DNA of 64,000 nucleotides, taken from Pseudoalteromonas luteoviolacea B = ATCC 29581 (GTDB lineage Bacteria; Pseudomonadota; Gammaproteobacteria; Enterobacterales; Alteromonadaceae). This document shows positions 1-8,996 of the stretch, in pieces. Each line of letters starts with the position of its first letter. The first letter of the stretch is position 1. Position numbers and translations under genes: made by a program. The notes under the pieces are model-generated. The model saw nothing but the letters and a program-made list of their open reading frames with translations, ran no database searches and was not told where the DNA came from. Where the stretch lies: contig CAPN01000010.1 of assembly GCA_000333235.1 (NCBI GenBank), forward strand, positions 62,001-126,000, given 5' to 3'.

Positions 1-205
1 CGCGTTCCATTAGGGGAACAACAATCCGTATAGACTTCCGCTAATAAATAATTCTTCTATTTATAGTTCAAATCGCTCTCAAATATACCGAATTTTTCAA
101 CAAAAATGATTTACTTTGTCTCACATTTGGGTCAACCTAACAACCGTTTACTGGTTGTTAACAAGCAACCAACATCACGCAACAGGTTGTTAAGAGAAAA
201 TAATA
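1..205. promoter_or_regulatory. Upstream region of the subtilisin-like protease gene
   Basis: No coding potential is evident. Close to the downstream start there is a small hairpin, AACAACC (139-145) with GGTTGTT (153-159), and the GGTTGTTAA element recurs at 185-193. The repeats could belong to the promoter or leader of the protease gene, but no factor can be named. A weak ribosome-binding region (AAGAGAAAATA) precedes the start at 206. Confidence 0.3.
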
Positions 206-2050
206 ATGAAATTAAATAAATACACTTCTGCACTGCTTCTAGCAGGTGCATGTTTTGCAGGTAACGCCGCCGCAGACAACGATCGTTATATTATTCAAGT
301 TGAAAACAACTCAAAAGGTATAGTCAAAGCGCTAGCTAAACAAATGGGCGCAGAACTGCATGTTGAAGGCAATGGCTTTATCGCTGCAACGTTTTCAGGT
401 AAAGATTTAGAGCAAGTGAAAGGCTTACTCAATAACCCACATGTAAAACTCGTTGAAGTGGATCACAAACGCACAGCACTTGGTCTTTACAATGACGATG
501 TGGGTGATGCAATGGCCCAACAGATCACGCCATATGCCATTTATCAATCTCAAGCAAACCAAGTAACGTTTGACGCTAACGCAGGCATGAAAGTGTGTGT
601 TATAGACTCAGGCCTTGACCAATCTAACCCTGATTTCGTCTGGGGTAACATTACCGGTGATAACGATTCAGGCACGGGTAATTGGTTTGATCACGGTGGC
701 CCTCATGGTACTCACGTAGCAGGTACGATTGGGGCTGCCGACAATAATATCGGTGTGATAGGTATGGCACCTGGCGTTGCAATGCACATTATTAAAGTAT
801 TCAATGCAGAAGGTTGGGGTTACTCTTCTGACTTAGCGCACGCAGCCAACCTTTGTTCTGCTGCAGGCGCAAACATTATTAGCATGAGTCTTGGTGGTGG
901 AGGTTCAAACAGCACCGAATCAAATGCGTTTGCAAACTTCGTTGCCGCTGGCGGATTAGTTGTTGCAGCTGCGGGTAATGATGGTAACGATGTACGTTCA
1001 TATCCAGCGGGTTATTCATCAGTCATGATGATTGGTGCGAACGACAACAATGATCAAATTGCGGATTTCTCACAGTATCCAAGTTGCGTGACCGGTCGTG
1101 GTAAACGCGCAAGCGAAGACGAAACAATCTGCGTGGAAGTCACCGCCGGTGGGGTGGATACACTTTCAACGTACCCAGCTGACATGGCAACAAGCGCGAG
1201 TATGAGTGCCGACGGGACGTTTTTTGCTTCTTCGTCAATGGAAAACTCGGGTTCTGCAACGGGTTCACTTTATTTCATGGGCACTGCTGAAACAACAAAT
1301 TCAGGTGCTAACGGAAAGGTATGTTTAATTGACCGTGGGGCGATTTCATTCCACGATAAAGTCGCAAACTGTCAAGCATCTGGTGGCGTAGGTGCGATCA
1401 TCGTAAATAACGAAGCTGGTATGCTTTACGGCACACTCGGCGATACTAACACGACCTCTATTCCGGCTGTTGGTGCGGCGTTTGAAGATCGCTCAGCCTT
1501 GATGGCGGCGACAACCGCAACGATTAACATCGGCACGTCTGATTACGGCTTTATGAGCGGTACATCTATGGCAACACCTGCAGTATCAGGCATGGCTGCA
1601 CTCGTTTGGTCTAACTTCCCTGAATGTACAGGCGAAGAGATCCGCTCTGCACTAAAAGCAACAGCACGTGATGCAGGCGCCGCAGGCAAAGATGTGAAAT
1701 TTGGCTACGGTATTGTGCAAGCAGCGGATGCCGTGACTTACCTCACTGCAAATGGCTGTGCTGGCAGCAATAATGGTGGCGGTGACAACGGTGGTGGTAC
1801 AGGCACAACGCTGGATCTGTCAGCGAATGGCTATAAGAGCCGTGGTACTAAATACGTTGATCTTAACTGGCAACATGCTGGTACAAGCAATGTAGACATT
1901 TATCGCGACGGTAACAAAATTGTCACAACAGCAAACGATAATAGCTACACAGATACCATCAGCGTTAAAGGTGGCGGTAGCTACACTTACCAAGTGTGTG
2001 AACAAGGCTCTACATCAGCTTGTTCTAATACCCAAACTGTGGTGTTTTAA
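206..2050 (+). CDS. Secreted subtilisin-like serine protease (S8) with PA domain
   Basis: Probable extracellular endopeptidase of family S8. The 614-residue product has a signal peptide (about 1-23, ending near GNAAA), an I9-type propeptide (about 26-90) and a catalytic domain with the full triad: Asp134 in VIDSG, His167 in HGTHVAG and Ser454 in GTSMATP. A protease-associated (PA) insertion lies between the His and Ser segments (about 310-430). After the catalytic domain comes a Gly/Asn linker (about 517-533) and a C-terminal beta-sandwich, fibronectin-III-like domain (about 535-614), a layout common in marine secreted proteases. It is a single gene followed by a strong terminator. The exact substrate is unknown; broad protein degradation for nutrition is the likely role. 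Confidence 0.93.
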   Translation: MKLNKYTSALLLAGACFAGNAAADNDRYIIQVENNSKGIVKALAKQMGAELHVEGNGFIAATFSGKDLEQVKGLLNNPHVKLVEVDHKRTALGLYNDDVGDAMAQQITPYAIYQSQANQVTFDANAGMKVCVIDSGLDQSNPDFVWGNITGDNDSGTGNWFDHGGPHGTHVAGTIGAADNNIGVIGMAPGVAMHIIKVFNAEGWGYSSDLAHAANLCSAAGANIISMSLGGGGSNSTESNAFANFVAAGGLVVAAAGNDGNDVRSYPAGYSSVMMIGANDNNDQIADFSQYPSCVTGRGKRASEDETICVEVTAGGVDTLSTYPADMATSASMSADGTFFASSSMENSGSATGSLYFMGTAETTNSGANGKVCLIDRGAISFHDKVANCQASGGVGAIIVNNEAGMLYGTLGDTNTTSIPAVGAAFEDRSALMAATTATINIGTSDYGFMSGTSMATPAVSGMAALVWSNFPECTGEEIRSALKATARDAGAAGKDVKFGYGIVQAADAVTYLTANGCAGSNNGGGDNGGGTGTTLDLSANGYKSRGTKYVDLNWQHAGTSNVDIYRDGNKIVTTANDNSYTDTISVKGGGSYTYQVCEQGSTSACSNTQTVVF

Positions 2051-2069
2051 TCATCCCAACCAATTATTT

Positions 2070-2093
2070 GCGGGCTCTTGAGCCCGCTTTTTT
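2070..2093 (+). terminator. Rho-independent terminator of the protease gene
   Basis: A GC-rich perfect hairpin (GCGGGCTCTTGAGCCCGC) is followed by six T residues, 20 bases after the protease stop codon. Confidence 0.9.
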
Positions 2094-2164
2094 CATTGCA
2101 AATCGATAAAGTGTCGTTAAACTGGGCATCTAAGCTTAATAACAATAACTACACAACCTCACAC

Positions 2165-2800
2165 ATGATTTTAAATCCCGAATACGTAGTCTCTTTCTTG
2201 CTTGCCAGTTTTATCATTGCTGTTGCGCCAGGACCATCTAACGCGTTTTTAATGGCGCAAACTTTTACCAATGGCCGCGTTGCGGGAATGCAAAGTGCGC
2301 TAGGATTTGCTTTAGGCGGGGTAGTCCACACAATTTTTGCCGTTGTAGGTCTATCTGCCATTTTAAAAGCCTCCGAAACCGCCTACAGTGCCGTGCAATA
2401 TCTAGGTGCAGCCTATTTATGTTTCTTAGGCATTATGACACTTAAAGACACATTTAAAGCAAAATGCGACGCCGAAGATAAGCCTCACGTTTCGACCAAA
2501 GCACAAAAAAATGTCACTTTCCAAGCCATGATGACAGAAGTGTTAAATCCGAAAGTTGCATTGTTTTTTATTGCGTTTATTCCTCAATTTGTTGACACTT
2601 CGTTGGAAACGTCAACGACAATGCAACTTGCGCTCTTTGGTTTAATGTATCCACTTTTTGCATTTCCCATTGATTGTATGTACGTTTATGGCGGTGACAA
2701 AATTGCCAATTATTTCCGTACGCACCCTGCTGCGCCAATCTGGATTGATCGTGTTTCTGGATTAATATTTATTGCGCTGGCAATTAACTTATTGTGGTAA
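2165..2800 (+). CDS. LysE family translocator (amino-acid/metabolite exporter)
   Basis: Inner-membrane exporter of the LysE/RhtB superfamily, 211 residues with about six hydrophobic segments. The family signature AVAPGPSNAFLMAQ lies near residue 20, and the length matches the usual 200-210. The reading frame is open further upstream to a TTG at 2078, but that codon sits inside the preceding terminator, so the ATG at 2165 is chosen. The substrate cannot be told from sequence; relatives export amino acids such as homoserine, threonine or lysine. It ends 6 bases before mgsA on the same strand and is probably co-transcribed with it. Confidence 0.85.
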   Translation: MILNPEYVVSFLLASFIIAVAPGPSNAFLMAQTFTNGRVAGMQSALGFALGGVVHTIFAVVGLSAILKASETAYSAVQYLGAAYLCFLGIMTLKDTFKAKCDAEDKPHVSTKAQKNVTFQAMMTEVLNPKVALFFIAFIPQFVDTSLETSTTMQLALFGLMYPLFAFPIDCMYVYGGDKIANYFRTHPAAPIWIDRVSGLIFIALAINLLW

Positions 2801-2806
2801 AAAAAC

Positions 2807-3268
2807 ATGGAAACGAAAGTACAACCAATCCCTGCAACAAAACATATTGCACTTGTTGCGCATGACGGCAAAAAAGCAGCGCTTCGCGCTTGGTGTAATC
2901 AACATCGGGCTTTACTTAGCCAACACGAATTATATGCTACTGGCACAACAGGCCATATCATTGAACGTGACACTGGATTGCCAGTCACTAAATTGCTAAG
3001 TGGTCCAATGGGCGGCGATCAACAACTCGGCGCAAAAATCGCAGAGCACGAAATTCACATGCTGATTTTCTTTTGGGATCCACTCGCCTCACAACCTCAC
3101 GACCCGGATGTCAAAGCCCTGTTGCGACTTGCCGCAGTATGGAACATTCCAGTCGCCTGTAATGAAGCAACGGCAGACATGTTACTTTCTAGTGATTTAA
3201 TGCAGCGTTCAATTGATCGGCATTTACCCGACTACGATAAATATTTAGCGACGCGAATGGATAAGTAA
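2807..3268 (+). CDS. mgsA: Methylglyoxal synthase
   Basis: Cytosolic enzyme converting dihydroxyacetone phosphate to methylglyoxal and phosphate, a bypass of lower glycolysis during phosphate limitation or sugar-phosphate stress. The 153 residues match family length and carry the family blocks: ALVAHDGKK near the start, ATGTTGHII (phosphate-binding loop), SGPMGGDQQ and FFWDPLASQPHDPD, followed by the conserved CNEATAD segment. It lies 6 bases after the LysE-type gene. No terminator is obvious before the convergent trmN6. Confidence 0.95.
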   Translation: METKVQPIPATKHIALVAHDGKKAALRAWCNQHRALLSQHELYATGTTGHIIERDTGLPVTKLLSGPMGGDQQLGAKIAEHEIHMLIFFWDPLASQPHDPDVKALLRLAAVWNIPVACNEATADMLLSSDLMQRSIDRHLPDYDKYLATRMDK

Positions 3269-3353
3269 CCTACTGTTAATGCTCCATATCATTGGCCAAA
3301 GTACACAGCATGAATACAATACTTAGGTTACCTTGCTCAAACTTGGACATTTA

Positions 3354-4055
3354 TTAGGGCATTTTTAAGTAAAATGTACGGCAAAGCGCCGTAAACTCAT
3401 CGCTGTAATGGCCGTTTTCATTTTGAATAGTTAATTCCTCTTGCATCATCACACCCGAAAACCACGCTAATTCAAGTAAACTTCGCGACGGGGCTTTACT
3501 TGGTTTGGTTTTAACCAAACAATGTCTTCGCAGCGATAGACCTGCTTCTGCTGCAACACTAATAAATATCTGGGCTTCATGACAAGGCAATACAACCGCC
3601 ATCCGAGAAAGACTATGACTGTGCGCAACAAATGCTTCAACTAATTCTGAAAAACTTAAGCTATCGGTGTGGCGCGCCGTATTTCGAGAATCCGTCGGCC
3701 CCTTAAGCGAATCATTAAAATAAGGCGGGTTACTGATCACTAAATCAAATGGCTCAGCGACCACAACGTTTTGCACGGCGCCCGGCACTAAATTTAAATC
3801 CTCCCACGGACTATGAGTAAAATTATACTCAGCATCAATGAGAGCTTGCTCATCGATCTCTACCGCACTTATTTTCGCCTCAGGGCAACGTTGTTTGCAC
3901 ATCAACGCCAACAACCCTGTGCCCGTGCCGATGTCTAAAATACGTTTAACACTACGTAAATCCACCCATGCTCCGAGTAAAACCCCATCGGTTGAGACTT
4001 TCATCGCAGCATGCGTTTGACGAACATTAAACTGTTTGAATTCAAAGCTAGACAT
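3354..4055 (-). CDS. trmN6: tRNA1(Val) (adenine(37)-N6)-methyltransferase
   Basis: Class I SAM-dependent methyltransferase (YfiC family) that makes m6A at position 37 of tRNA-Val1. Visible features in the 233 residues: the N-terminal FKQFNVRQ...MKVSTDGVLLGAW block typical of TrmN6, the SAM-binding motif ILDIGTGTGLLAL (about 40-52), an acidic residue in AVEIDEQA, and the catalytic NPPYF motif of adenine-N6 methylases (about 110). It is transcribed away from srmB; in enterobacteria yfiC and srmB are also divergent neighbours, which supports both assignments. Confidence 0.93.
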   Translation of the reverse strand: MSSFEFKQFNVRQTHAAMKVSTDGVLLGAWVDLRSVKRILDIGTGTGLLALMCKQRCPEAKISAVEIDEQALIDAEYNFTHSPWEDLNLVPGAVQNVVVAEPFDLVISNPPYFNDSLKGPTDSRNTARHTDSLSFSELVEAFVAHSHSLSRMAVVLPCHEAQIFISVAAEAGLSLRRHCLVKTKPSKAPSRSLLELAWFSGVMMQEELTIQNENGHYSDEFTALCRTFYLKMP

Positions 4056-4122
4056 TAAACGCCTTTTCCTCCTGTGGTATCGCGCGTATAATTCCTCTAT
4101 TGTCCTTTATTTTTGATGCAAT

Positions 4123-5349
4123 ATGCAATTTAGTGAATTTGATTTAGACGCCAAACTGTTGGCAGCGATTAACAAAATGGGGTTTAAAAATGCTACGAGC
4201 ATTCAACAACTCGCGATTCCCGAGGCGTTAATTGGTCGTGATATTTTAGCTTCTGCGCCGACAGGCACAGGAAAAACCGCTGCATTTTTAATTCCTGCAA
4301 TTCAGTATCTCTTGGATTTTCCTAGAAAAGATCCAGGATTTGCACGCGTACTAATCATGACCCCTACGCGAGAACTGGCCTATCAGATCCATGAGCAGTG
4401 TCAATTATTGGCGGCAAATACGCATTTGAAAATCGGCGTTGTTACTGGTGGAATAAATTACGGTAGCCACAAAGAAATTTTTGAAAAAAATAACGACATT
4501 CTGATCGCAACGCCAGGTCGCTTAATGGAATACTTCCAAACAGAGAACTTTCATGCCGAAAATGTCGAACTGCTCATTTTAGATGAAGCGGATCGCATGT
4601 TAGACATGGGCTTTCGTAAAGAAATGCTAAAAATTTGCGACGAAGCGAAAAACCGTCGTCAATGTTTTTTATTCTCTGCGACGCTAGAAGGTGATTCTGT
4701 TGAGTTATTTGCTGAACGTATTTTAAATGATCCAGCATTACTCGAAGCGGAACCCTCACGTAAAGAGTCAGCCAAAATTCATCAGTGGGTGCATTTAGCT
4801 GACACCTATGAGCACAAATTGGAGCTGTTAACTCACTTGCTGAAGCAAGAAGACGTGACCAAAGCGATTGTCTTCGTAAAGACCCGCGAGCGCTTAGAAA
4901 AGCTTGTTGGCGAATTGTCAACGCGCGAGATCCGAGTCACTTGGCTTCGCGGTGAAATGCCGCAAGACAAACGAATGAAAGCTATGGAAGCATTCCATTC
5001 TGGTCGTACAAAGTTGCTTGTCGCCACTGACGTCGCTGCGCGTGGTATTGATGTTGCCGATATTAGCCACGTATTCAATTTTGATATGCCACGTACTGCC
5101 GATATTTATGTACATCGAATTGGCCGTACCGGTCGCGCAGGTAAAAAAGGCACTGCAGTTTCATTAGTTGAAGCACACGATATGGCTGTGCTCGGAAAAA
5201 TTGAACGCTACACCGACCAAAAGCTCAAGCGTCGCAATATAGAAGGCTTAGAGCCTAAACACAAAGAAGCAACGGTCGCGAAAAAGAAAAAAGACCCTGC
5301 AAAAATTAAAGCGAAGAAGAAAGCTCGTAAAAAAGCAGGTAAAAAATAG
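4123..5349 (+). CDS. srmB: ATP-dependent RNA helicase SrmB (DEAD-box)
   Basis: DEAD-box helicase acting early in assembly of the large ribosomal subunit. In the 408 residues: an N-terminal Q motif region (FKNATSIQQLAIP), Walker A APTGTGKT, PTRELAYQ, TPGRL, DEAD box, SAT, and the C-terminal RecA-like domain with ARGIDVADISH and HRIGRTGRAG. It ends in a Lys-rich basic tail (about 375-408) likely to contact rRNA. Position divergent from trmN6, as in enterobacteria, supports SrmB rather than RhlE or RhlB. A strong terminator follows. Confidence 0.93.
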   Translation: MQFSEFDLDAKLLAAINKMGFKNATSIQQLAIPEALIGRDILASAPTGTGKTAAFLIPAIQYLLDFPRKDPGFARVLIMTPTRELAYQIHEQCQLLAANTHLKIGVVTGGINYGSHKEIFEKNNDILIATPGRLMEYFQTENFHAENVELLILDEADRMLDMGFRKEMLKICDEAKNRRQCFLFSATLEGDSVELFAERILNDPALLEAEPSRKESAKIHQWVHLADTYEHKLELLTHLLKQEDVTKAIVFVKTRERLEKLVGELSTREIRVTWLRGEMPQDKRMKAMEAFHSGRTKLLVATDVAARGIDVADISHVFNFDMPRTADIYVHRIGRTGRAGKKGTAVSLVEAHDMAVLGKIERYTDQKLKRRNIEGLEPKHKEATVAKKKKDPAKIKAKKKARKKAGKK

Positions 5350-5417
5350 CCGCTAATTTTCTGAGCTTCCTCAACGTGCTCTGTGCATGTAAGGCAACTT
5401 GGCAATACGACAATTTC

Positions 5418-5442
5418 AAAGCCCCTTCATTGGGGCTTTTTA
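5418..5442 (+). terminator. Rho-independent terminator after srmB
   Basis: Hairpin AAAGCCCC-TTCA-TTGGGGCTTT with a following T run, about 70 bases after the srmB stop. Confidence 0.9.
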
Positions 5443-5445
5443 TCG

Positions 5446-5707
5446 TCAAGTAAAAAACGCAAGGTAATCCAATCCAAATAACGCTGCAGTCCGGCCGCTA
5501 AATGATTGTAAAAGGCGCATGGCGTGTAAACCGGTTTTATTATGTATCTTTGGGAGCGAGTTGAAGTTGAAAATGACAGCACTCGCTCCGTGATAGCACT
5601 GCAATCGGATTTCGTGGCGTGCTAACCAATACAAAGACACGCCCGATAACGTTGGGCGTTTTTATCAAAAAGTCCCCTTTTGAGCGCATGCCATTAACGG
5701 TTCGCGA
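5446..5707. other. Non-coding stretch with two hairpins, one terminator-like
   Basis: No convincing gene was found between the srmB terminator and 5707. There is a perfect 9-bp inverted repeat, GGAGCGAGT (5553-5561) with ACTCGCTCC (5581-5589), around a 19-base loop. About 50 bases downstream sits a terminator-like hairpin ACGCCC...GGGCGT followed by TTTT (5639-5664). A stem-loop followed by a terminator could be a small RNA or the 3' remains of a lost gene. No promoter was identified. Confidence 0.35.
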
Positions 5708-5965
5708 ATGGCGAATAGTACAATATTCAAGGCCGCTGTTGTACATATCGCTCGGGAGATCGTTCCGGCAACGCATCTATCAAACAACAAAGCATATCTT
5801 GAGCGTATTTTCGACGAACCTCCTGGTGAAAAAATGTTCCTAAAGACACTAAATGGTTATGGCGGCGGAGGGGGGTTGACTCAACCAAAATATTTACTCA
5901 ATAAATCGGAGGACATCGCTCGCCACAATCCAGTTGTTGATTGTTTGATCCGTTCGATTAAATAA
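5708..5965 (+). CDS. Hypothetical 85-residue protein
   Basis: Not recognised. It begins with ATG at 5708 and ends with TAA. The composition is protein-like, with a run of five glycines near residue 51 and a charged C-terminal half, but there is no signal peptide, no membrane segment and only a weak ribosome-binding site upstream (AACGGTTCGCG). It lies alone in a 725-base gap between srmB and the S9 peptidase. It may be a genuine small gene, a remnant of a longer one, or a chance open frame. Confidence 0.3.
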   Translation: MANSTIFKAAVVHIAREIVPATHLSNNKAYLERIFDEPPGEKMFLKTLNGYGGGGGLTQPKYLLNKSEDIARHNPVVDCLIRSIK

Positions 5966-6074
5966 AAGTAAGAATAAGCGTAGCTGTTGCTAAGCTTATC
6001 TGCGCTTGTACCTTTTACCCAAAACTTGAACTTGTCCCTGATTTTGCGATATCCTATGCTAAAATTAACAAAAG

Positions 6075-8037
6075 ATGAACAAAATGGAATTGCGAATTAA
6101 AACTTTAATTACCTCATTATTTCTCTCTTCTTCACTGCAAGCTGCACCGCTCAATCAAGACGTAATAGACATCATGAGTAAGTCTATAAGCCTTAACCAA
6201 GCGCGTATTTCACCTGATGGGACAAAACTAGCCATAGGTATTAACAAAGAAGAAGCCACGATTGGCGTACTAGACTTAGAAGACTTTTCGTTTGTCAGTA
6301 ATGTTGGACTCAATGGCAACTTAGAGATGGGCAACTTTTTTTTGGGCGAGTGATGAACGTATTGTTTCACGTGTCATGCTCAAACGCAGTTGGAGTGCTC
6401 AACCACTGTCTTATGGCGAATTCTACGCGTTTAATTACAATGGCCGCCGTGGAAAAATGATTTTTGGTGCGCGAGCTGGTGAAGTCCAAACCGGCTCTCG
6501 CATTAAAAAAGTCGAATCAAACTATGCATGGGGTGAACTGATTGATCAGCTTCATGGCGATGAGCGTTATGTCCTACTCTCATCAACACCTTACAGTACC
6601 GATGGCGGTCGCTTACCTGAAATGATTAAGCTAGATGTCAACACCGGGGTACAAAAAGGGTTTGGCTACAAAGCGCCCATCCCAAGTGCAAGCTTTATCC
6701 TCAAACAAGATAAATCCCCCTTATTGGCGGCAGGAACAGACAAACAGGGTGATACCATCAATTATTTCTACAATCGCGAGAAACACGATTGGGAAGCCTT
6801 AGATCTTGTGACTGAATTTCAACCGATTGTCGCATCAAAAGACGATAGACTCGTTTGGGGATTAGCTCGCTTAGACAGTGACAAACTTGGCGTATACACA
6901 CTCGAGGTTGCAACCGGTGAATTAAAATCCGTATTTGTCGATAAACAATACGATGTGGAAGACGTAATGCTCTCGACAGACAAATCCCAAGTAATTGCAG
7001 CGCGACTGGCAACGCCTTTTCCAGAATACGTTATCTTAGATAAAACGCACCCTGATGCCGACATTCTGCGCTCGATGGCTGCAACCTTCCCCGGTCAACA
7101 AGTTGAAGTGTTTAATAAAACCCAAGATGGCAAACTCGCCCTCGTGTGGGTTGGCTCAGACGTCACCGACGGATCGCTGTATCTATTTGATATAAAAGAA
7201 ACGAAATTAAAATATCTGTATACCTTTCGCGACGGGTTAAGCAACTTAAAACTCACTTACACTGACCCTATTAAGTTTAAAACGTCGGATGGCATAGACA
7301 TCGAAGGCTACTTCACTGAAGCCAAGAAAATGAAAGATAAAAAATCAAACAAGTTGGTTGTGTTAGTGCATGGTGGCCCACACTTTGTGCGTGATACGTG
7401 GAATTTCGATCCTGAAGTTCATGTGTTAGCACAACATGGTTATAACGTCTTACGAGTGAACTTCCGAGGTTCTGGTGGTCGAGGTGAGGACTTTGTCAAA
7501 CTTGGATACCGTAAGTGGGGGACCGACATTCAACGCGACATCTATGAAGGCGTGCAATGGGCAATTAAAGAGCGCGGGATCGCCAAAGACAAAGTATGTA
7601 TCATGGGTGCAAGCTTTGGTGGTTATTCTGCCGTTATGAGCCCTATTCGTTACCCAGATGCCTATCAATGTGCAATTGCTAATGTCGGTGTCTATGACTT
7701 ACCAATGATGTTTAAAGAAGGTGATGTGCCTTCATGGTACGCTGGTGAGGCCTTTTTGAACGAAGTTTTAGGGACCGATGAAGCGGAACTCATTGCTAAT
7801 TCACCAGCAAGGCAAGTCGCGAAACTAAACACGCCTCTATTTTTAGCCCATGGTGAAAAAGACCAACGAGCGCCTATTGAACACTATGAAATGCTGACCA
7901 AAGCGTTAAACAAAGCTGGTAAGTCTTATGAAAGCTTCATTGTGGAAAATGAGTGGCATGGCTTTTATGATTCATCGGTAAGAGCGAAATATTATACTAA
8001 TGTGCTTAATTTTTTGGATAAACATCTGAAGAATTAA
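6075..8037 (+). pseudogene. S9 family prolyl oligopeptidase-type peptidase, frameshifted
   Basis: Secreted or periplasmic alpha/beta-hydrolase peptidase of family S9, split by one base. The first frame (6075-6353) encodes a signal peptide (cut near LQAAP) and the start of the beta-propeller, then stops at TGA 6351. The remainder continues in the +1 frame to 8037. Removing one T from the T8 tract at 6336-6343 joins them as GNFFWASDERIVSRV, a typical S9 propeller sequence, giving about 653 residues, a normal family length. The hydrolase domain is intact: nucleophile in GASFGGYS, Asp in GEKDQRAP, His in NEWHGFYD. The break may be a true mutation, a slippage-prone (phase-variable) tract or a sequencing error. 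Confidence 0.85.
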
Positions 8038-8060
8038 CAGATTTTGAACAATAAATGTGA

Positions 8061-8089
8061 AAGCACCAAACCTTGTTTGGTGCTTTTTT
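8061..8089 (+). terminator. Terminator after the S9 peptidase gene
   Basis: Hairpin AAGCACCAAA-CCTTG-TTTGGTGCTT followed by a T run, starting 23 bases past the stop codon. Confidence 0.9.
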
Positions 8090-8198
8090 GTTTCAATTTA
8101 TACTACACTGTGTAGGACTAATGACCATTTATACTTAATCAATCTAACCATACCTGTTTCAGATTCATGAGGTATAAAACCAACTATAAGAGAACGTC

Positions 8199-8996
8199 AT
8201 GAATAAAGGCTTGATTCTGTCTACACTTCTGATTTTACTGAGTGGATGTGGTAGCTCGGATACACCCACTCAAATTGAATTACCCACAGAGCCGCAGCCT
8301 CCTGTCGTTGTCAATGAAGGGAGTGCGCCGCCGGATAATCGCACGAAACAGCCTTACTACATTTTATTTTTCGGTAACAGCCATACAGGCGCACTGCCTG
8401 ACTTATTAACGACGTTATTCAATGCCATGCCTGAACTCAAAGCAGAAATAATAAAAAAAGCACCGGGCAGCGGCTATTTGTCTGATCGACTCAACGACAC
8501 AGCATCCATTGCTGCAATCAATGAATCTCCCTGGACACACATCGTTTTGCAAGCACAAAAATATTCGCAGTCTGGTGGTGCAGTTTACCCTACTGACGCA
8601 GCTCAAACGTGGATTTCACGCAGTAAAAATATTGCGGCGACACCCATCCTTTTTCCTGAGCATCCACAAAAAAACAACTCGACAGAAGGACAAATGCTGC
8701 AAACACTCCACGAAGGGATCGCGTCCAAAGAACCCGCGTGTATTGCCCCCGTCGGTTTAGTGTGGGATGAAGCGCTTATTCAAAAACCAACGATTGCGCT
8801 TCACGATGACGACGGTAATCACGCGAATCAAGCGGGCAACTTCCTAACTGCATTGGTGTTTTTTGAAGTGATTTCAGGTAAAGCAGCAACCAGTTTACCG
8901 TTTATCGACAGTATTAATCTAAATAACGAGACGCAGCAATGGATGAAGCAAGTTGTGAGCAGCGTACTTGGTGCCAAGCCCGCTTGCCCATTTTAG
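8199..8996 (+). CDS. SGNH-hydrolase-like lipoprotein
   Basis: Predicted lipoprotein of 265 residues: a short signal peptide with lipobox LSGC (Cys17), then a Pro-rich linker. The body begins with ILFFGNSHTGAL, resembling block I of SGNH/GDSL hydrolases with Ser as nucleophile, and contains a late DDDGNHANQAGNFL segment that could supply the Asp/His pair. This suggests an esterase or acetyl-hydrolase fold anchored to a membrane, but the substrate is unknown and the family match is by motif only. It overlaps the convergent MFS gene by 4 bases at the stop codons and has its own upstream region with AAGAGAA before the ATG. Confidence 0.65.
   Translation: MNKGLILSTLLILLSGCGSSDTPTQIELPTEPQPPVVVNEGSAPPDNRTKQPYYILFFGNSHTGALPDLLTTLFNAMPELKAEIIKKAPGSGYLSDRLNDTASIAAINESPWTHIVLQAQKYSQSGGAVYPTDAAQTWISRSKNIAATPILFPEHPQKNNSTEGQMLQTLHEGIASKEPACIAPVGLVWDEALIQKPTIALHDDDGNHANQAGNFLTALVFFEVISGKAATSLPFIDSINLNNETQQWMKQVVSSVLGAKPACPF

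Noticed and set aside
2078..2164. N-terminal extension of the LysE-type gene from TTG 2078
   Set aside because: The start lies inside the upstream terminator hairpin and the added residues are unlike the family; ATG 2165 gives the normal length.
3264..3353. GTAACCTA...TAGGTTAC inverted repeat after mgsA as a terminator
   Set aside because: Arms are about 55 bases apart and no T tract follows.
5540..5843. Open frames on both strands across 5540-5843
   Set aside because: They overlap each other and the terminator hairpin at 5639-5664; no start context and no recognisable protein.
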